DNA of 64,000 nt from Microbacterium sufflavum (lineage in GTDB: Bacteria > Actinomycetota > Actinomycetes > Actinomycetales > Microbacteriaceae): NCBI RefSeq assembly GCF_023101165.1, contig NZ_CP078076.1, forward strand, positions 992,001-1,056,000, read 5' to 3'. Position 1 is the first letter of the stretch. Each line of letters starts with the position of its first letter. This document shows, in pieces, positions 37,764 through 47,224 of this stretch. The notes under the pieces were generated by a model that saw only the letters and a program-made list of their open reading frames with translations, made no database searches and was not told the origin of the DNA. Position numbers and translations under genes: made by a program.

Positions 37764-39533
37764 ATGGCCGACGAAGACTCCCCCTCCCCGTCTCCCGCCC
37801 CCCGCGACACGTCCCGCCGCGGGTTCTTCAAGGTGGGGGGTGCCGCACTCGCGGGGGCCGTCATCGGCGGGGCCGGAGGCGCGGCGATCGGCGCGTCCGT
37901 GGCGGGGAACAACCCGCGCGACGGCTTCGCGACCGGCGATGATCCGTTCGCCGCCCTCACGCCGCGGAAGGAGCCGGGCTTCGACCACGTGGTCGTGGTG
38001 ATGGGCGAGAACCGCTCGTTCGACAACCTGCTCGGGTACCTCTACACGAAGGACAACCTGCCGAAGGGCGAGACGTTCGAGGGTCTCGCGTTCGGCTCGC
38101 ACAGCAACACGGCCGCCGACGGCACCGTGGTCGATGCGCACGTCTACCAGGGCGACACCGACCGGATCATGAGCCTGCCCGACCCCGACCCGGGCGAGGA
38201 GTACCCGCACGTCAACACCCAGATCTTCGGCACGGTCGACCCGAAGACCAACGCCGACCTGTTCGTCGACCAGATGTCCGCGCCGTTCAACGCTCCGACG
38301 CACGGTGAGAAGGCGACGATGTCGGGCTTCCTCGAGGACTACATCATCAACTTCCGGCGGCTCCGCGGCGGCACGGAGCCGAGCGTCGACGAGGCCCGGC
38401 ACATCATGGGCTCGTTCTCGCCCGAGATGCTGCCGGTGCTGTCGACCCTGGCGTCGGAGTTCGCCGTGTTCGACCACTGGTACGCGGCCGTCCCCTCGCA
38501 GACGTTCTGCAACCGCTCGTTCTTCCACGCGTCCACCTCGCACGGGTTCGTCACGAACCAGGCCGGCGGCGGCTACAAGAAGTGGATCGACGCCCCCGCG
38601 GCACCCACCGTGTTCAACCGGTTGGAAGACGCGAAGGTCAGCTGGAAGATCTACATCGACAAGCTGCAGCTCGTGTCGTTCACGGGCATGCTGCACGCCG
38701 CGGTGCTGGAGAAGTACTGGCGCACCGAGCACTTCGGCACGATGGAGGACTTCTACGCCGACGCGAAGAACGGCACCCTCCCCGCCTACGCGTTCATCGA
38801 GCCGCGGATGGTCTACGACCACAACGACTTCCACCCGCCGTTCGGGTCGCCGCGGGAGAGCGTGGTCGACGGCGAGCCGGTGTTCGACAGCGCCATCTCG
38901 GACGTGCGCGCCGGTGACCGCCTGATCCACGACATCTACGAGGCGGTGCGCACGAGTGCGACCCCCGACGGCTCGAACGCCGTGAACACCCTGCTGCTCA
39001 TCACGTTCGACGAGCACGGCGGCTGCTACGACCACGTGCCGCCGCCCGCCGCCACGAAGCCGACGCCCGACACGAAGGCCGGCGAGATGGGCTTCACGTT
39101 CGACCGTCTGGGCTGCCGGGTGCCCGCGATCGCGGTGTCGGCGTACACACGCCGCGGCACCATCATCCACGACGAGATGCACCACGGCTCGGTCACCGCG
39201 ACGCTGTCGCGGTTGCACGGCCTGAAGCCGCTCAACGACCGTGACCAGTCGGCGAACACGCTCATGAACGTGGTGAATCTCGACAGGCCGCGGCATCCGG
39301 CCGACTGGCCCGTGACCACCCCGGCCTACACGCCGCCGAACCCCGAGGAGGGCACGCCGCAGCCGAACGAGGCGGACCACCTCAAGCCGCTGACCCCGCC
39401 GGCACGCGGGCTGCTCGGCCTGCTCATCGCGCGCTACGGCACGCCCGGCGAGCCTGAGCCGCAGACCTTCGCCGACGCGTACAAGCTCCTGCACGAGCAC
39501 GGCGAGGAGCTGTTCGGCCCCGCGAAGGGCTGA
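37764..39533 (+). CDS. Tat-exported phosphoesterase family protein (phospholipase C/acid phosphatase like)
   Basis: The protein has 589 residues. A twin-arginine signal, SRRGFFK at residues 17-23, is followed by a hydrophobic stretch rich in Gly and Ala. The catalytic domain begins DHVVVVMGENRSFDNLLGYL, where Glu and Asn are metal ligands, and contains LITFDEHGGCYDHVPPP, the C-terminal metal site. This is the bacterial phospholipase C/AcpA phosphoesterase family. It would fold in the cytoplasm and work outside the cell, cleaving phospholipid head groups or phosphate esters. It may help phosphate scavenging together with the metallophosphatase at 27283. Confidence 0.9.
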   Translation: MADEDSPSPSPAPRDTSRRGFFKVGGAALAGAVIGGAGGAAIGASVAGNNPRDGFATGDDPFAALTPRKEPGFDHVVVVMGENRSFDNLLGYLYTKDNLPKGETFEGLAFGSHSNTAADGTVVDAHVYQGDTDRIMSLPDPDPGEEYPHVNTQIFGTVDPKTNADLFVDQMSAPFNAPTHGEKATMSGFLEDYIINFRRLRGGTEPSVDEARHIMGSFSPEMLPVLSTLASEFAVFDHWYAAVPSQTFCNRSFFHASTSHGFVTNQAGGGYKKWIDAPAAPTVFNRLEDAKVSWKIYIDKLQLVSFTGMLHAAVLEKYWRTEHFGTMEDFYADAKNGTLPAYAFIEPRMVYDHNDFHPPFGSPRESVVDGEPVFDSAISDVRAGDRLIHDIYEAVRTSATPDGSNAVNTLLLITFDEHGGCYDHVPPPAATKPTPDTKAGEMGFTFDRLGCRVPAIAVSAYTRRGTIIHDEMHHGSVTATLSRLHGLKPLNDRDQSANTLMNVVNLDRPRHPADWPVTTPAYTPPNPEEGTPQPNEADHLKPLTPPARGLLGLLIARYGTPGEPEPQTFADAYKLLHEHGEELFGPAKG

Positions 39534-39567
39534 TCCGAGCCGCGGACGGCGCGGGGGGCGACCGGCG

Positions 39568-40626
39568 TCAGGCGACCGGGTCGCCCTGCACGGGTCCCTC
39601 GGTGTTCGGCTTCCACCCGAGCGCCGGGGCCACGTGCTCCGCGAACGCCTCCAGCACGTGCAGGTTGTACTCCGGGCCGAGCTGGTTGGGGATCGTGAGC
39701 ATGAGGGTGTCCGCGGCCATCACGGCCTCGTCCGCGAGCAGCTGCTGGATGAGCACGTCGGGCTCCGCGGCGTAGGTCTTGCCGAACGTGGAGCGGAACC
39801 CGTCGATCACGCCGATCTGGTCGCCGTTCTCCTCGCTGCGCAGCCCGAAGTAGGCGCGATCCATGTCGGAGATCAGCGGGAAGACGCTGCGGCTCACCGA
39901 CACCCGCGGGGTCCCGGTGTGCCCGGCCTCCTTGTACGCGGCGCGGAACAGGTCGATCTGCTCGCGCTGCAGCTCGTGGAACGGCTGTCCCGTGGCCTCG
40001 GTCACGAGGGTGGAGCTCATCATGTTGAGGCCCTGGCGTCCGGTCTCCTCGGCCGTGGCGCGCGAGCCGGAGCCCCACCAGATGTGGTCGCGGAGGGTGG
40101 GCGACTGCGGCTCGATGGCCAGGTACTGCCCGGCACCCACCATGCGCGGGTCGCCAGGGGCGAGGCGCTCCCCGTCGATGGCGCGCAGGAAGATCTCGAA
40201 CTTCTCGCGCGCCAGCACACTGCCGCGCTCCGGGTCCTCGGTGTCGCGGAAGCCGAACGTCTCGTAGCCGCGCAGCGCGGTCTCGGGTGAACCACGGCTC
40301 ACGCCGAGGGCGATGCGGCCGTCGGCGATGAGGTCGAGCGCGGCGGCCTCCTCCGCGAACTGGAAGGGGTTCTCGTAGCGCATGTCGATCACGCCGGTGC
40401 CGACCTCGATGCGCTCGGTGCGCGCGGCCATCGCGGTCAGCAGCGGCATGGGCGAGGCGGCCTGGCGCGCCCAGTGGTGCACGCGCACGTACGCGCCGTT
40501 CACGCCCAGCTCGTCGGCCCCCTCCGCGATCTCGATCGTCTGCTTCAGCATGTCGCCCGCGGTGCGGGTCGCCGAGCCGGGCACGTCTGCGTAGTGCCCG
40601 AAGGAGAGGAATCCGAAAGCCTTCAT
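39568..40626 (-). CDS. Luciferase-like flavin-dependent oxidoreductase (LLM class)
   Basis: The protein has 352 residues with a TIM-barrel of the bacterial luciferase family. It shows HHWARQAASPMPLLTAMAAR, TERIEVGTGVIDMRYENPF, LIADGRIALGVSRGSPE and a TLRDHIWWGSGSRATAEETG flavin-binding region. Such enzymes use FMNH2 or F420; the cofactor cannot be fixed here. The substrate is unknown. It lies between a convergent phosphoesterase gene and, upstream, a methyltransferase gene on the same strand. Confidence 0.85.
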   Translation of the reverse strand: MKAFGFLSFGHYADVPGSATRTAGDMLKQTIEIAEGADELGVNGAYVRVHHWARQAASPMPLLTAMAARTERIEVGTGVIDMRYENPFQFAEEAAALDLIADGRIALGVSRGSPETALRGYETFGFRDTEDPERGSVLAREKFEIFLRAIDGERLAPGDPRMVGAGQYLAIEPQSPTLRDHIWWGSGSRATAEETGRQGLNMMSSTLVTEATGQPFHELQREQIDLFRAAYKEAGHTGTPRVSVSRSVFPLISDMDRAYFGLRSEENGDQIGVIDGFRSTFGKTYAAEPDVLIQQLLADEAVMAADTLMLTIPNQLGPEYNLHVLEAFAEHVAPALGWKPNTEGPVQGDPVA

Positions 40627-40654
40627 GATGTATTCGAACGCATGGATGCCGCGT

Positions 40655-42163
40655 CTATTCCCCCGGTGTCAGGAAGCCGTCCCGCACGAGGGAGCGGATC
40701 TTCGGCTCCAGGTCGGCCCACAGGTCCGCCAGCGGCACGTCGAACAGGTCGGCCAGCGCGCCGACGATCTGCGCCACCGTGAGCTCCCCGTCGCACGCGC
40801 CGACGAACCCGGCGAGCGCGGAGTCCACCCCCACCGTGCGCGCGAAGCCACCGCCCTGCCGCAGCTCGATCACGCTGGGGTCGTCGTCGCCCGGCATGAG
40901 GTGTCTGGCCTCGGTCACGTCGGGCGCCACGAGCAGCGTCGACGGCAGCCCCGCCGCGAGCACGTCGTGCGCGGCGAGCCCCGCGGCGAGCGCCGCGCCC
41001 ACGTTCGACACCGACTGTCCGAGCCGTTCCACCCGCCGCAGAGGCTCGCCGTCGCCGCGGCGCAGCAGCACGTACCCGAACCCGACCGCGGTCACGCCGC
41101 GGGCCGCGAAGTCGTCGAGCCACGCGGTGAGCAGCGGCACGAACGCGGCATCGCGGGGCGTGGTCCCTCCGTCGCGGATCCACAGTTCCGCGTACGCCAG
41201 GGGCGTCAGCTCCTCGCGCTCGATCACCCACAGGTCGAGGTCGGCGGGCACCCACGCCTCGAGCCGCGCGAGCCCGGTGACGCCCTGCCGCGACTCCCAG
41301 TTGCCGAGCAGCTGCGCGATGCCCCCGCGGGTGAGGTGCGCCGGGGCCGCGCGCACGAACGTCTCCACGAGCGCGTCGCCGACGAGCCCGCCGTCGCGGT
41401 ACTCGTACGCGGGCACGCCCTCGGTGCGCGGGGTGATCACGAACGGCGGGTTCGACACGATCAGGTCGAACGCCTCCCCCGCGACCGGGTCGAACATGCT
41501 GCCGTGGCGGAAGTCGATGTTCGTCACGCCGTTGAGCTGCGCGTTGAGCTCGGCGTAGGCGAGGGCGCGGCGGGAGATGTCGGTCGCGACCACCGTTCCC
41601 GCGCGCCGGGCGACCAGCAGCGCCTGGATGCCGCAGCCCGTGCCGAGGTCGAGCGCGCGCTCCACCTGCACCGGCACGACGGTCTCCGCGAGGGTGCGCG
41701 ACGCCCCGCCCACGCCCAGCACGTGGTCGGCGGGCAAGGGGCCGTCCAGCGCCACCTCGTCGAGGTCGCTCGCGATCCACCACTCGCCCACCCCGTCGGC
41801 GTCGACGAACGACTGCGGGCGCAGCAGCGCGCACGGTGCGACCGTGTCGCCCTCGACGCGCGCGAGCCCCAGGGCTACGAGGCCGTCCACTCCGAGCGTC
41901 GGGAGGGCCGACGCGACGGCGGCCTCCGGCTGCGGGAGCCCGAGCACGAACAGGCGGCCGAGGGTCGCGAGCACACCGTCGTCGTCGGCGATCGCGCGGA
42001 GGATCGGCTCGCGCATGCCGCGGCCGAGCGCGTCGTCGGCCTCCGTGCCCCACAGCTGCCGGAGCGGGTCCGACCGCAGGTCGGCGGCGTCGAGATCGGC
42101 GGCGAGGCGGGCGCTGCGGACGGGGTCGGGGACGGGTGCGGGGGCGTCGGACACGGCCGTCAC
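40655..42163 (-). CDS. Class I SAM-dependent methyltransferase, HemK/RsmC-like
   Basis: The protein has 502 residues. The methyltransferase domain lies at about 165-300, with motif I LDLGTGCGIQALL and the catalytic VSNPPFVITPRTEG, the NPPF motif found in enzymes that methylate amide or exocyclic nitrogens. An N-terminal helical domain and a C-terminal domain of about 160 residues (LVAPDVTEARHLMPGD) flank it. Actinobacteria have this long form widely; the target, an RNA base or protein glutamine, is not known. The start is GTG at 42163, and the divergent DUF6049 gene begins 97 bases away. Confidence 0.82.
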   Translation of the reverse strand: MTAVSDAPAPVPDPVRSARLAADLDAADLRSDPLRQLWGTEADDALGRGMREPILRAIADDDGVLATLGRLFVLGLPQPEAAVASALPTLGVDGLVALGLARVEGDTVAPCALLRPQSFVDADGVGEWWIASDLDEVALDGPLPADHVLGVGGASRTLAETVVPVQVERALDLGTGCGIQALLVARRAGTVVATDISRRALAYAELNAQLNGVTNIDFRHGSMFDPVAGEAFDLIVSNPPFVITPRTEGVPAYEYRDGGLVGDALVETFVRAAPAHLTRGGIAQLLGNWESRQGVTGLARLEAWVPADLDLWVIEREELTPLAYAELWIRDGGTTPRDAAFVPLLTAWLDDFAARGVTAVGFGYVLLRRGDGEPLRRVERLGQSVSNVGAALAAGLAAHDVLAAGLPSTLLVAPDVTEARHLMPGDDDPSVIELRQGGGFARTVGVDSALAGFVGACDGELTVAQIVGALADLFDVPLADLWADLEPKIRSLVRDGFLTPGE

Positions 42164-42200
42164 TCTACGCGTCTTCAGGGTTCTCCTCCCTCGCGCCTCC

Positions 42201-42206
42201 TAGAAT
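42201..42206 (+). promoter_or_regulatory. Possible -10 element for the DUF6049-murJ operon
   Basis: TAGAAT lies 54 bases before the DUF6049 start in an otherwise GC-rich gap. A good -35 was not found, so the assignment is weak. Confidence 0.3.
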
Positions 42207-42259
42207 CGCAGGGTCAGTACTCACGATCCGCCCCTCCCCGGCGTTCGAGGAAGACCTTC

Positions 42260-44470
42260 ATGACCGCGATCACCCCCCACACGGGCCTCCGTGTGCGCCT
42301 GCGACGGCTGGCGGCCGCGGTGATCGCCGCCTCCGTGTGCGCTGTCGCGGTTCCCGCGGTCGCGGTTCCCGCGGTCGCGGCCGCCGCGGATCAGAAGAGC
42401 GACGACGACACCCGCACGGTCGAGCTGCACGTCTCCGCAGGGCTGCGCGGCGTGGTCGCCCCCGGCACCTCCACGTCAGCGGTCGTCACGATCACCAACG
42501 GCACCGAGACCGAGCTGAGCGCCGGACGGGTCGAGATCGAGCTCGGCAGCACGCCCCTCACCACCTCCGACGCCGTGAGCGACTGGCTCGACGACGGTGA
42601 GACGGACGGCTCCTTCGTCTCGCTCGGCGACGAGGCGTCGAAGGCCGCCGACCCGGACGGCATCGCCACGACCACGGTGTTCGTGCCGCAGGAGACCATC
42701 GAGACCCTGGCCCCCGGCGTCTACCCGCTGCGGGCGGCACTGACCGGGGCGCGCACGGGCGACACCGGCGGCGAGCGCGCGGCCACGTGGGACACCACGG
42801 CCACGAGCGTGCTGGTGGTCAACGCGCCCTCGGCGAGCCCGGTCGGCGTCCTCGTGCCCGTCACCGCGACCCCGGCCGGCGGGGCCCTGCTGACGGCGGA
42901 AGAGCTCACGACGCTGACCGCACCGGAGGGCGCCCTCACGGCGCAGCTCGACGGGGTCTCCGGCACCACGGCCGTGCTCGCGATCGACCCCGCGATCCTC
43001 GCGTCCATCCGCGCCCTCGGCACCGCGGCACCGGAGTCGGCGAGGGAGTGGCTGACGCGGCTCGACGAGCTCCCCAACCCCCGGTTCGCGCTGCAGTTCG
43101 GTGATGCCGACGTCACGGTGCAGGCGCAGACGGGCCTGAGCGCGCTGCTGTCCCCGCTGCCGTTCGCCGCCCTCCTCGACCCCGCCGCGTTCCCGCAGCA
43201 GCAGGCCACCGCCGAGCCCACGTCCGCGCCGGGGTCGACACCGAGCCCCTCGCCGGGGAGCACGAATGCGCCCGCCCTGCCCGACGACGCGACGCTCACC
43301 GAGGTCGACGGCGCTCTCCCCCGCATCGTGTGGCCGGAGCAGGACCTCACCCAGGCCGACGTGACGGCGTTCGCGGGGTACCTCGGCCAGGGCACGACCA
43401 CGGTCGTGTCGTCCGACACGGTCGGCGGACCCACCGCCGCACACGCCACCGCGGGCGGACAGGACCTGCTGGTGACCGACGCCGCGACGTCCGCTGCGCT
43501 CTCGGGCGCCGCCGGGGCGTCGGATCCGGTCGTGCGGCAGCGTCTGCTCGCGGAGGCCGCCGCGCAGCTGTTCCTGGCGCAGGGCGCCACGGGCGGCGCA
43601 CCGCTGCTGGTCGGACTCGACCGCGACGAGACCCGCACGGCCGACGCACTGCGCGACGCGATCTCTGCCGCCGACTCCATCGGGTTCGAGCTGTCGACGG
43701 TCCGCGCCGCCGCTCCCGTCGCGGTCACGCTGCCGGAGGCGGCCGCCGCCCCCCGCTCGGCCGACCTCGTGAACCTGCTCACCGACGAGCAGTCGCTCAC
43801 CGCGTTCTCGTCGATCCTGAGCGAGCCCGACGTGCTGCTCGCCCCGGAGCGGATGCGCATCCTGCGCACGATCGCGGTGGGGTCGTCCGACGCCGCGTTC
43901 GCCGAGAAGGTCGCGGCCCACCGCGCCCGCACGACCACGACCCTGTCGAGCGTGAGCATCCCCCCGTCGAGCACCATCCAGCTCCTCACCGCGAACGCCG
44001 ACCTGCCGATCGCGGTGCGCAACGACCTCCCGTGGCCCGTGACCGTGCGGCTGTCCGCCTCGCCGAGCGACCCGCGCCTCGAGGTGAAGCCCATGATCGA
44101 GACGGTCGTGCAGCCCCAGTCGAGCACGCGGGTCAAGGTGCCCGTGTCGGCGCGGGTGGGCAGCGGCGAGCTCGACCTCCGGCTCAGCCTGTCCAGCCCC
44201 ACGGGCGTGCCCATCCAGTCCGAGCAGTCGGTGCGGGTGGCGGTGCGCGCCGAGTGGGAGACGATCGGGCTCGTGGTGTTCGGCGGCCTCGCCGTGCTGC
44301 TCATCGCCCTCGGCGTGGTGCGCACGGTGCGCCGCAAGCGCCGGGAGGCCATCGAGGAGCACGCGGTCGAGGTGGCCGTCGACGAGCTGATCGAGGAGAA
44401 GGAGGCCGAGGCGGCGGCGCAGGAGCGCGCACTCGACCGCGACGCCCCGCCGACGAAGGAGACCCCGTGA
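42260..44470 (+). CDS. DUF6049 family secreted/membrane protein
   Basis: The protein has 736 residues. A signal peptide (about 1-42, with the tripled PAVAVPAVA-type end) leads to a large extracellular part and a single C-terminal membrane span (IGLVVFGGLAVLLIALGVV, about 670-690) followed by a charged cytoplasmic tail. A Pro/Ser/Thr-rich linker (TSAPGSTPSPSPGSTNAPAL) lies near residue 325. Proteins of this family are encoded just before murJ across actinobacteria; function is not established, but the place suggests a role in cell-wall assembly. GAGGA precedes the ATG, and the stop overlaps the murJ GTG. Confidence 0.85.
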   Translation: MTAITPHTGLRVRLRRLAAAVIAASVCAVAVPAVAVPAVAAAADQKSDDDTRTVELHVSAGLRGVVAPGTSTSAVVTITNGTETELSAGRVEIELGSTPLTTSDAVSDWLDDGETDGSFVSLGDEASKAADPDGIATTTVFVPQETIETLAPGVYPLRAALTGARTGDTGGERAATWDTTATSVLVVNAPSASPVGVLVPVTATPAGGALLTAEELTTLTAPEGALTAQLDGVSGTTAVLAIDPAILASIRALGTAAPESAREWLTRLDELPNPRFALQFGDADVTVQAQTGLSALLSPLPFAALLDPAAFPQQQATAEPTSAPGSTPSPSPGSTNAPALPDDATLTEVDGALPRIVWPEQDLTQADVTAFAGYLGQGTTTVVSSDTVGGPTAAHATAGGQDLLVTDAATSAALSGAAGASDPVVRQRLLAEAAAQLFLAQGATGGAPLLVGLDRDETRTADALRDAISAADSIGFELSTVRAAAPVAVTLPEAAAAPRSADLVNLLTDEQSLTAFSSILSEPDVLLAPERMRILRTIAVGSSDAAFAEKVAAHRARTTTTLSSVSIPPSSTIQLLTANADLPIAVRNDLPWPVTVRLSASPSDPRLEVKPMIETVVQPQSSTRVKVPVSARVGSGELDLRLSLSSPTGVPIQSEQSVRVAVRAEWETIGLVVFGGLAVLLIALGVVRTVRRKRREAIEEHAVEVAVDELIEEKEAEAAAQERALDRDAPPTKETP

Positions 44471-46083
44471 CGAGCCTCGGACGCGCGAGCGCCATCATCG
44501 GCGCCGGCACCCTGGTGTCACGCCTCACCGGTCTGCTCCGCAGCATCGTGCTGGTGGGCGTGCTGGGCGCCGTGGGCTCGGAGGCCGCCGACGCCTTCAC
44601 CTTCGCCAACACCCTGCCCAACAGCGTGTTCTCGCTGATCTCGGTCGGCGTGCTGACGGCGGTGATCGTGCCGCAGATCGTGAAGGCCACGGCCGACGCC
44701 GACGGCGGCAACGCGTTCATCTCGAAGCTGTTCACGCTCGGCACGGTCGTGCTGGTCGCGACCACCGCTGTCGCGACCATCGCCGCGCCGTGGCTGGTCG
44801 TGCTCGTCGCCGGCCGGGCGCCGCTGGAGGCGCAGGCCCTCGCGACCGCGCTCGCCTACTGGTGCCTCCCGCAGATCCTCTTCTACGGCCTGTACGCGCT
44901 GCTGGGCGAGGCCCTCAACGCGCGGCGCATCTTCGGCCCGTTCACGTGGGCGCCGGTCGTCAACAACATCGTCTCGATCATCGGCTTCCTGATCCTGGGG
45001 GCGCTGTTCGCCCCGGTGCCGACGAAGGCGGCGGAGTGGACGCCCGCGATGATCGCCACGCTCGGGGGCACGGCCACGCTCGGCATCGCGCTGCAGGCGC
45101 TGGTGCTGCTCGTGTTCTGGCGGCGCACCGGGTTGGCCCTCAAGCCCGACTTCCACTGGCGCGGCGTGGGCCTGGGCACGGTCGGCAAGCTCGCCGGCTG
45201 GACCTTCCTGATGGCGTTCGCGAGCCTGGCCGCCGGCGTGCTCCAGGGCAACATCGTGAGCGAGGCCTCCGGTTCGGGCGCCTCCGCGACGGTCACCGCG
45301 AACGCGTGGCTGATCTTCATGCTGCCGTACTCCGTGATCGTGCTGTCGATCGGGACGCCCTACTTCACGCAGATCAGCGAGCACGCCGCGGCCGGACGCG
45401 ACCCCGAGGTGCGCGCCGACATCTCGCGCAGCATCCGTACCCTGCTGTTCTTCATCGTGGCGGCCGTCGCCGCCGTGGCCGCCGCCGCGATCCCTGCGTC
45501 GCGCGTGTTCACGAGCTCCGCGCCCGACGCCGAGGCCGCCGCGCTGGTGCTGCTCTGCTACCTCGTGAGCCTGATCCCGCTGACGATCCTGTTCATCGTG
45601 CAGCGCACCTTCTACGCCTACGACGACACCCGCACGCCGTTCTGGTTCACGATCTTCCAGTGCGTCCTCATCGTCGCGACGGCGCTGCTCGCGGGCGGGC
45701 TGTACCAGGCCGGGGTGATCCCGATCACGATGCTCGCGGCCGCGGTCGCCCTCGGCCAGTCCGTCGCGAGCACCCTGCAGACGATCGTCGCGACCTGGCT
45801 CCTGCACCGTCGCCTCGGCGGTCTCGGCGTGCGCACGTGGGCGACCTCGATCGGCCGCTTCGCGGTGGCGGCGATTCCCGCGGGCTTCGCCGGGTGGGGC
45901 GTGTTCCAGCTGATGGGCGGCGCCGGCGGCTGGACCGCCTCGGACAAGATCCAGGGCGCCGTGGGCACGGCGATCATCGGCCTCGTCGTGGTCGCGGTGT
46001 ACATCGCGCTGCTGGCGGCGATGCGGGCGCCCGAGCTGAAGGCGGCGGGCGGCCTGGTGCGCCGTTTCCTCCCTGGTCGCTGA
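44467..46083 (+). CDS. murJ: Lipid II flippase MurJ
   Basis: The protein has 538 residues with about fourteen predicted spans. It opens MTSLGRASAIIGAGTLVSRL and carries the MVF-family segments LLRSIVLVGVLGAVGSEAAD and YALLGEALNARRIFGPFTWA. MurJ moves the peptidoglycan precursor lipid II to the outer face of the membrane. It lacks the long C-terminal kinase-like extension of mycobacterial MviN. The GTG start overlaps the DUF6049 stop. In many relatives sigM-type genes follow murJ; here trxB follows at once. Confidence 0.93.
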   Translation: MTSLGRASAIIGAGTLVSRLTGLLRSIVLVGVLGAVGSEAADAFTFANTLPNSVFSLISVGVLTAVIVPQIVKATADADGGNAFISKLFTLGTVVLVATTAVATIAAPWLVVLVAGRAPLEAQALATALAYWCLPQILFYGLYALLGEALNARRIFGPFTWAPVVNNIVSIIGFLILGALFAPVPTKAAEWTPAMIATLGGTATLGIALQALVLLVFWRRTGLALKPDFHWRGVGLGTVGKLAGWTFLMAFASLAAGVLQGNIVSEASGSGASATVTANAWLIFMLPYSVIVLSIGTPYFTQISEHAAAGRDPEVRADISRSIRTLLFFIVAAVAAVAAAAIPASRVFTSSAPDAEAAALVLLCYLVSLIPLTILFIVQRTFYAYDDTRTPFWFTIFQCVLIVATALLAGGLYQAGVIPITMLAAAVALGQSVASTLQTIVATWLLHRRLGGLGVRTWATSIGRFAVAAIPAGFAGWGVFQLMGGAGGWTASDKIQGAVGTAIIGLVVVAVYIALLAAMRAPELKAAGGLVRRFLPGR

Positions 46084-46106
46084 GGCCCGCGCACGCCTGC
46101 CGCTGG

Positions 46107-46132
46107 GGAATGCCCCGCGGTTACCATGGGTT
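46107..46132 (+). promoter_or_regulatory. SigR/SigH-type promoter motif before trxB
   Basis: GGAAT (46107-46111) and GTT (46130-46132) are separated by 18 bases, matching the consensus of thiol-oxidative-stress ECF sigma factors (SigR of Streptomyces, SigH of mycobacteria). It would give a 5-prime leader of about 45 bases before the trxB ATG. Confidence 0.6.
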
Positions 46133-46181
46133 GAAGCAGTCGGACGTCTTTCGACGGCACCGCCTTTCTAACGGAGATCAC

Positions 46182-47156
46182 ATGCGTCAGGTCATCATCA
46201 TCGGCTCCGGCCCCGCCGGATTCACGGCTGCCATCTACGCCGCACGCGCGAACCTGGAGCCGCTGCTCATCGCGAGCTCGGTCGAGGTCGGCGGTGAGCT
46301 GATGAACACCACCGAGGTCGAGAACTACCCGGGCTTCCCGGAGGGCATCCAGGGCCCCGAGCTGATGGCCAAGTTCCAGGAGCAGGCCGAGAAGTTCGGC
46401 ACCGAGGTCCTGTACGACGACGTCACCGAGCTCGATGTCGCCGGCCCGGTCAAGAAGGTCACGCTCGGCTCCGGTGCCACGCACGAGGCGAAGACCATCA
46501 TCTATGCGACGGGCTCGGCCTATCGCAAGCTCGGCATCGAGGGCGAGGAGCGCCTGTCGGGCTTCGGCGTGTCCTGGTGCGCCACGTGCGACGGCTTCTT
46601 CTTCCGCCAGAAGACCATCGCGGTCGTCGGCGGCGGCGACTCGGCGATGGAGGAGGCGACCTTCCTCACGCGCTTCGCCGACAAGGTGTACGTGATCCAC
46701 CGCAAGGACACGCTTCGCGCCTCGAAGATCATGCAGGAGCGGGCGTTCGCGAACGAGAAGATCGAGTTCGTGTGGAACAGCGAGGTCGCGGAGATCCTCG
46801 GCGAGACCGCGGTCACCGGTGTGCAGCTGCGGTCCACGGTCGACGGCTCGCTGCGCGACCTGCCCCTCGACGGCCTCTTCATCGCGATCGGCAACGACCC
46901 GCGCACGCACCTCGTGCACGACAAGCTCGAGCTCACGTCCGAGGGCACGATCTGGGTCGACGGCCGCTCCTCCCGCACCTCGGTCCCCGGGGTGTTCGCG
47001 GCGGGCGACGTGATCGACCCGACCTACCGTCAGGCCATCACCGCCGCCGGCACCGGCACGGTCGCCGCGCTCGACGCGGAGCACTTCCTCGCCGATCTGG
47101 AGGACGCCTCGGTCGAGGTCCCCGCCGCGGAGGCCGCCGAGGTCATCACGGCCTGA
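46182..47156 (+). CDS. trxB: Thioredoxin-disulfide reductase
   Basis: The enzyme has 324 residues. It has the FAD-binding IIIGSGPAGFTAAIYAARAN, the redox-active Cys pair in GVSWCATCDGFFF (about residues 135-138), NADPH-binding VVGGGDSAMEEATFL and the C-terminal FAD segment GVFAAGDVIDPTYRQAITAA. It passes electrons from NADPH to thioredoxin, encoded next. ACGGAG lies before the ATG. A thiol-stress promoter motif is present upstream. Confidence 0.97.
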   Translation: MRQVIIIGSGPAGFTAAIYAARANLEPLLIASSVEVGGELMNTTEVENYPGFPEGIQGPELMAKFQEQAEKFGTEVLYDDVTELDVAGPVKKVTLGSGATHEAKTIIYATGSAYRKLGIEGEERLSGFGVSWCATCDGFFFRQKTIAVVGGGDSAMEEATFLTRFADKVYVIHRKDTLRASKIMQERAFANEKIEFVWNSEVAEILGETAVTGVQLRSTVDGSLRDLPLDGLFIAIGNDPRTHLVHDKLELTSEGTIWVDGRSSRTSVPGVFAAGDVIDPTYRQAITAAGTGTVAALDAEHFLADLEDASVEVPAAEAAEVITA

Positions 47157-47165
47157 TCAGCGCCG

Positions 47166-47191
47166 GGAACACTTTCCCCTCGCCCGTTGTT
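47166..47191 (+). promoter_or_regulatory. SigR/SigH-type promoter motif before trxA
   Basis: GGAAC (47166-47170) and GTT (47189-47191) are separated by 18 bases. The motif lies in the gap between trxB and trxA, 33 bases before the trxA start, so trxA may have its own stress-inducible promoter. Confidence 0.55.
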
Positions 47192-47224
47192 GTAGCAGGC
47201 GAACCTCGAACAAGGAGAACTCTG

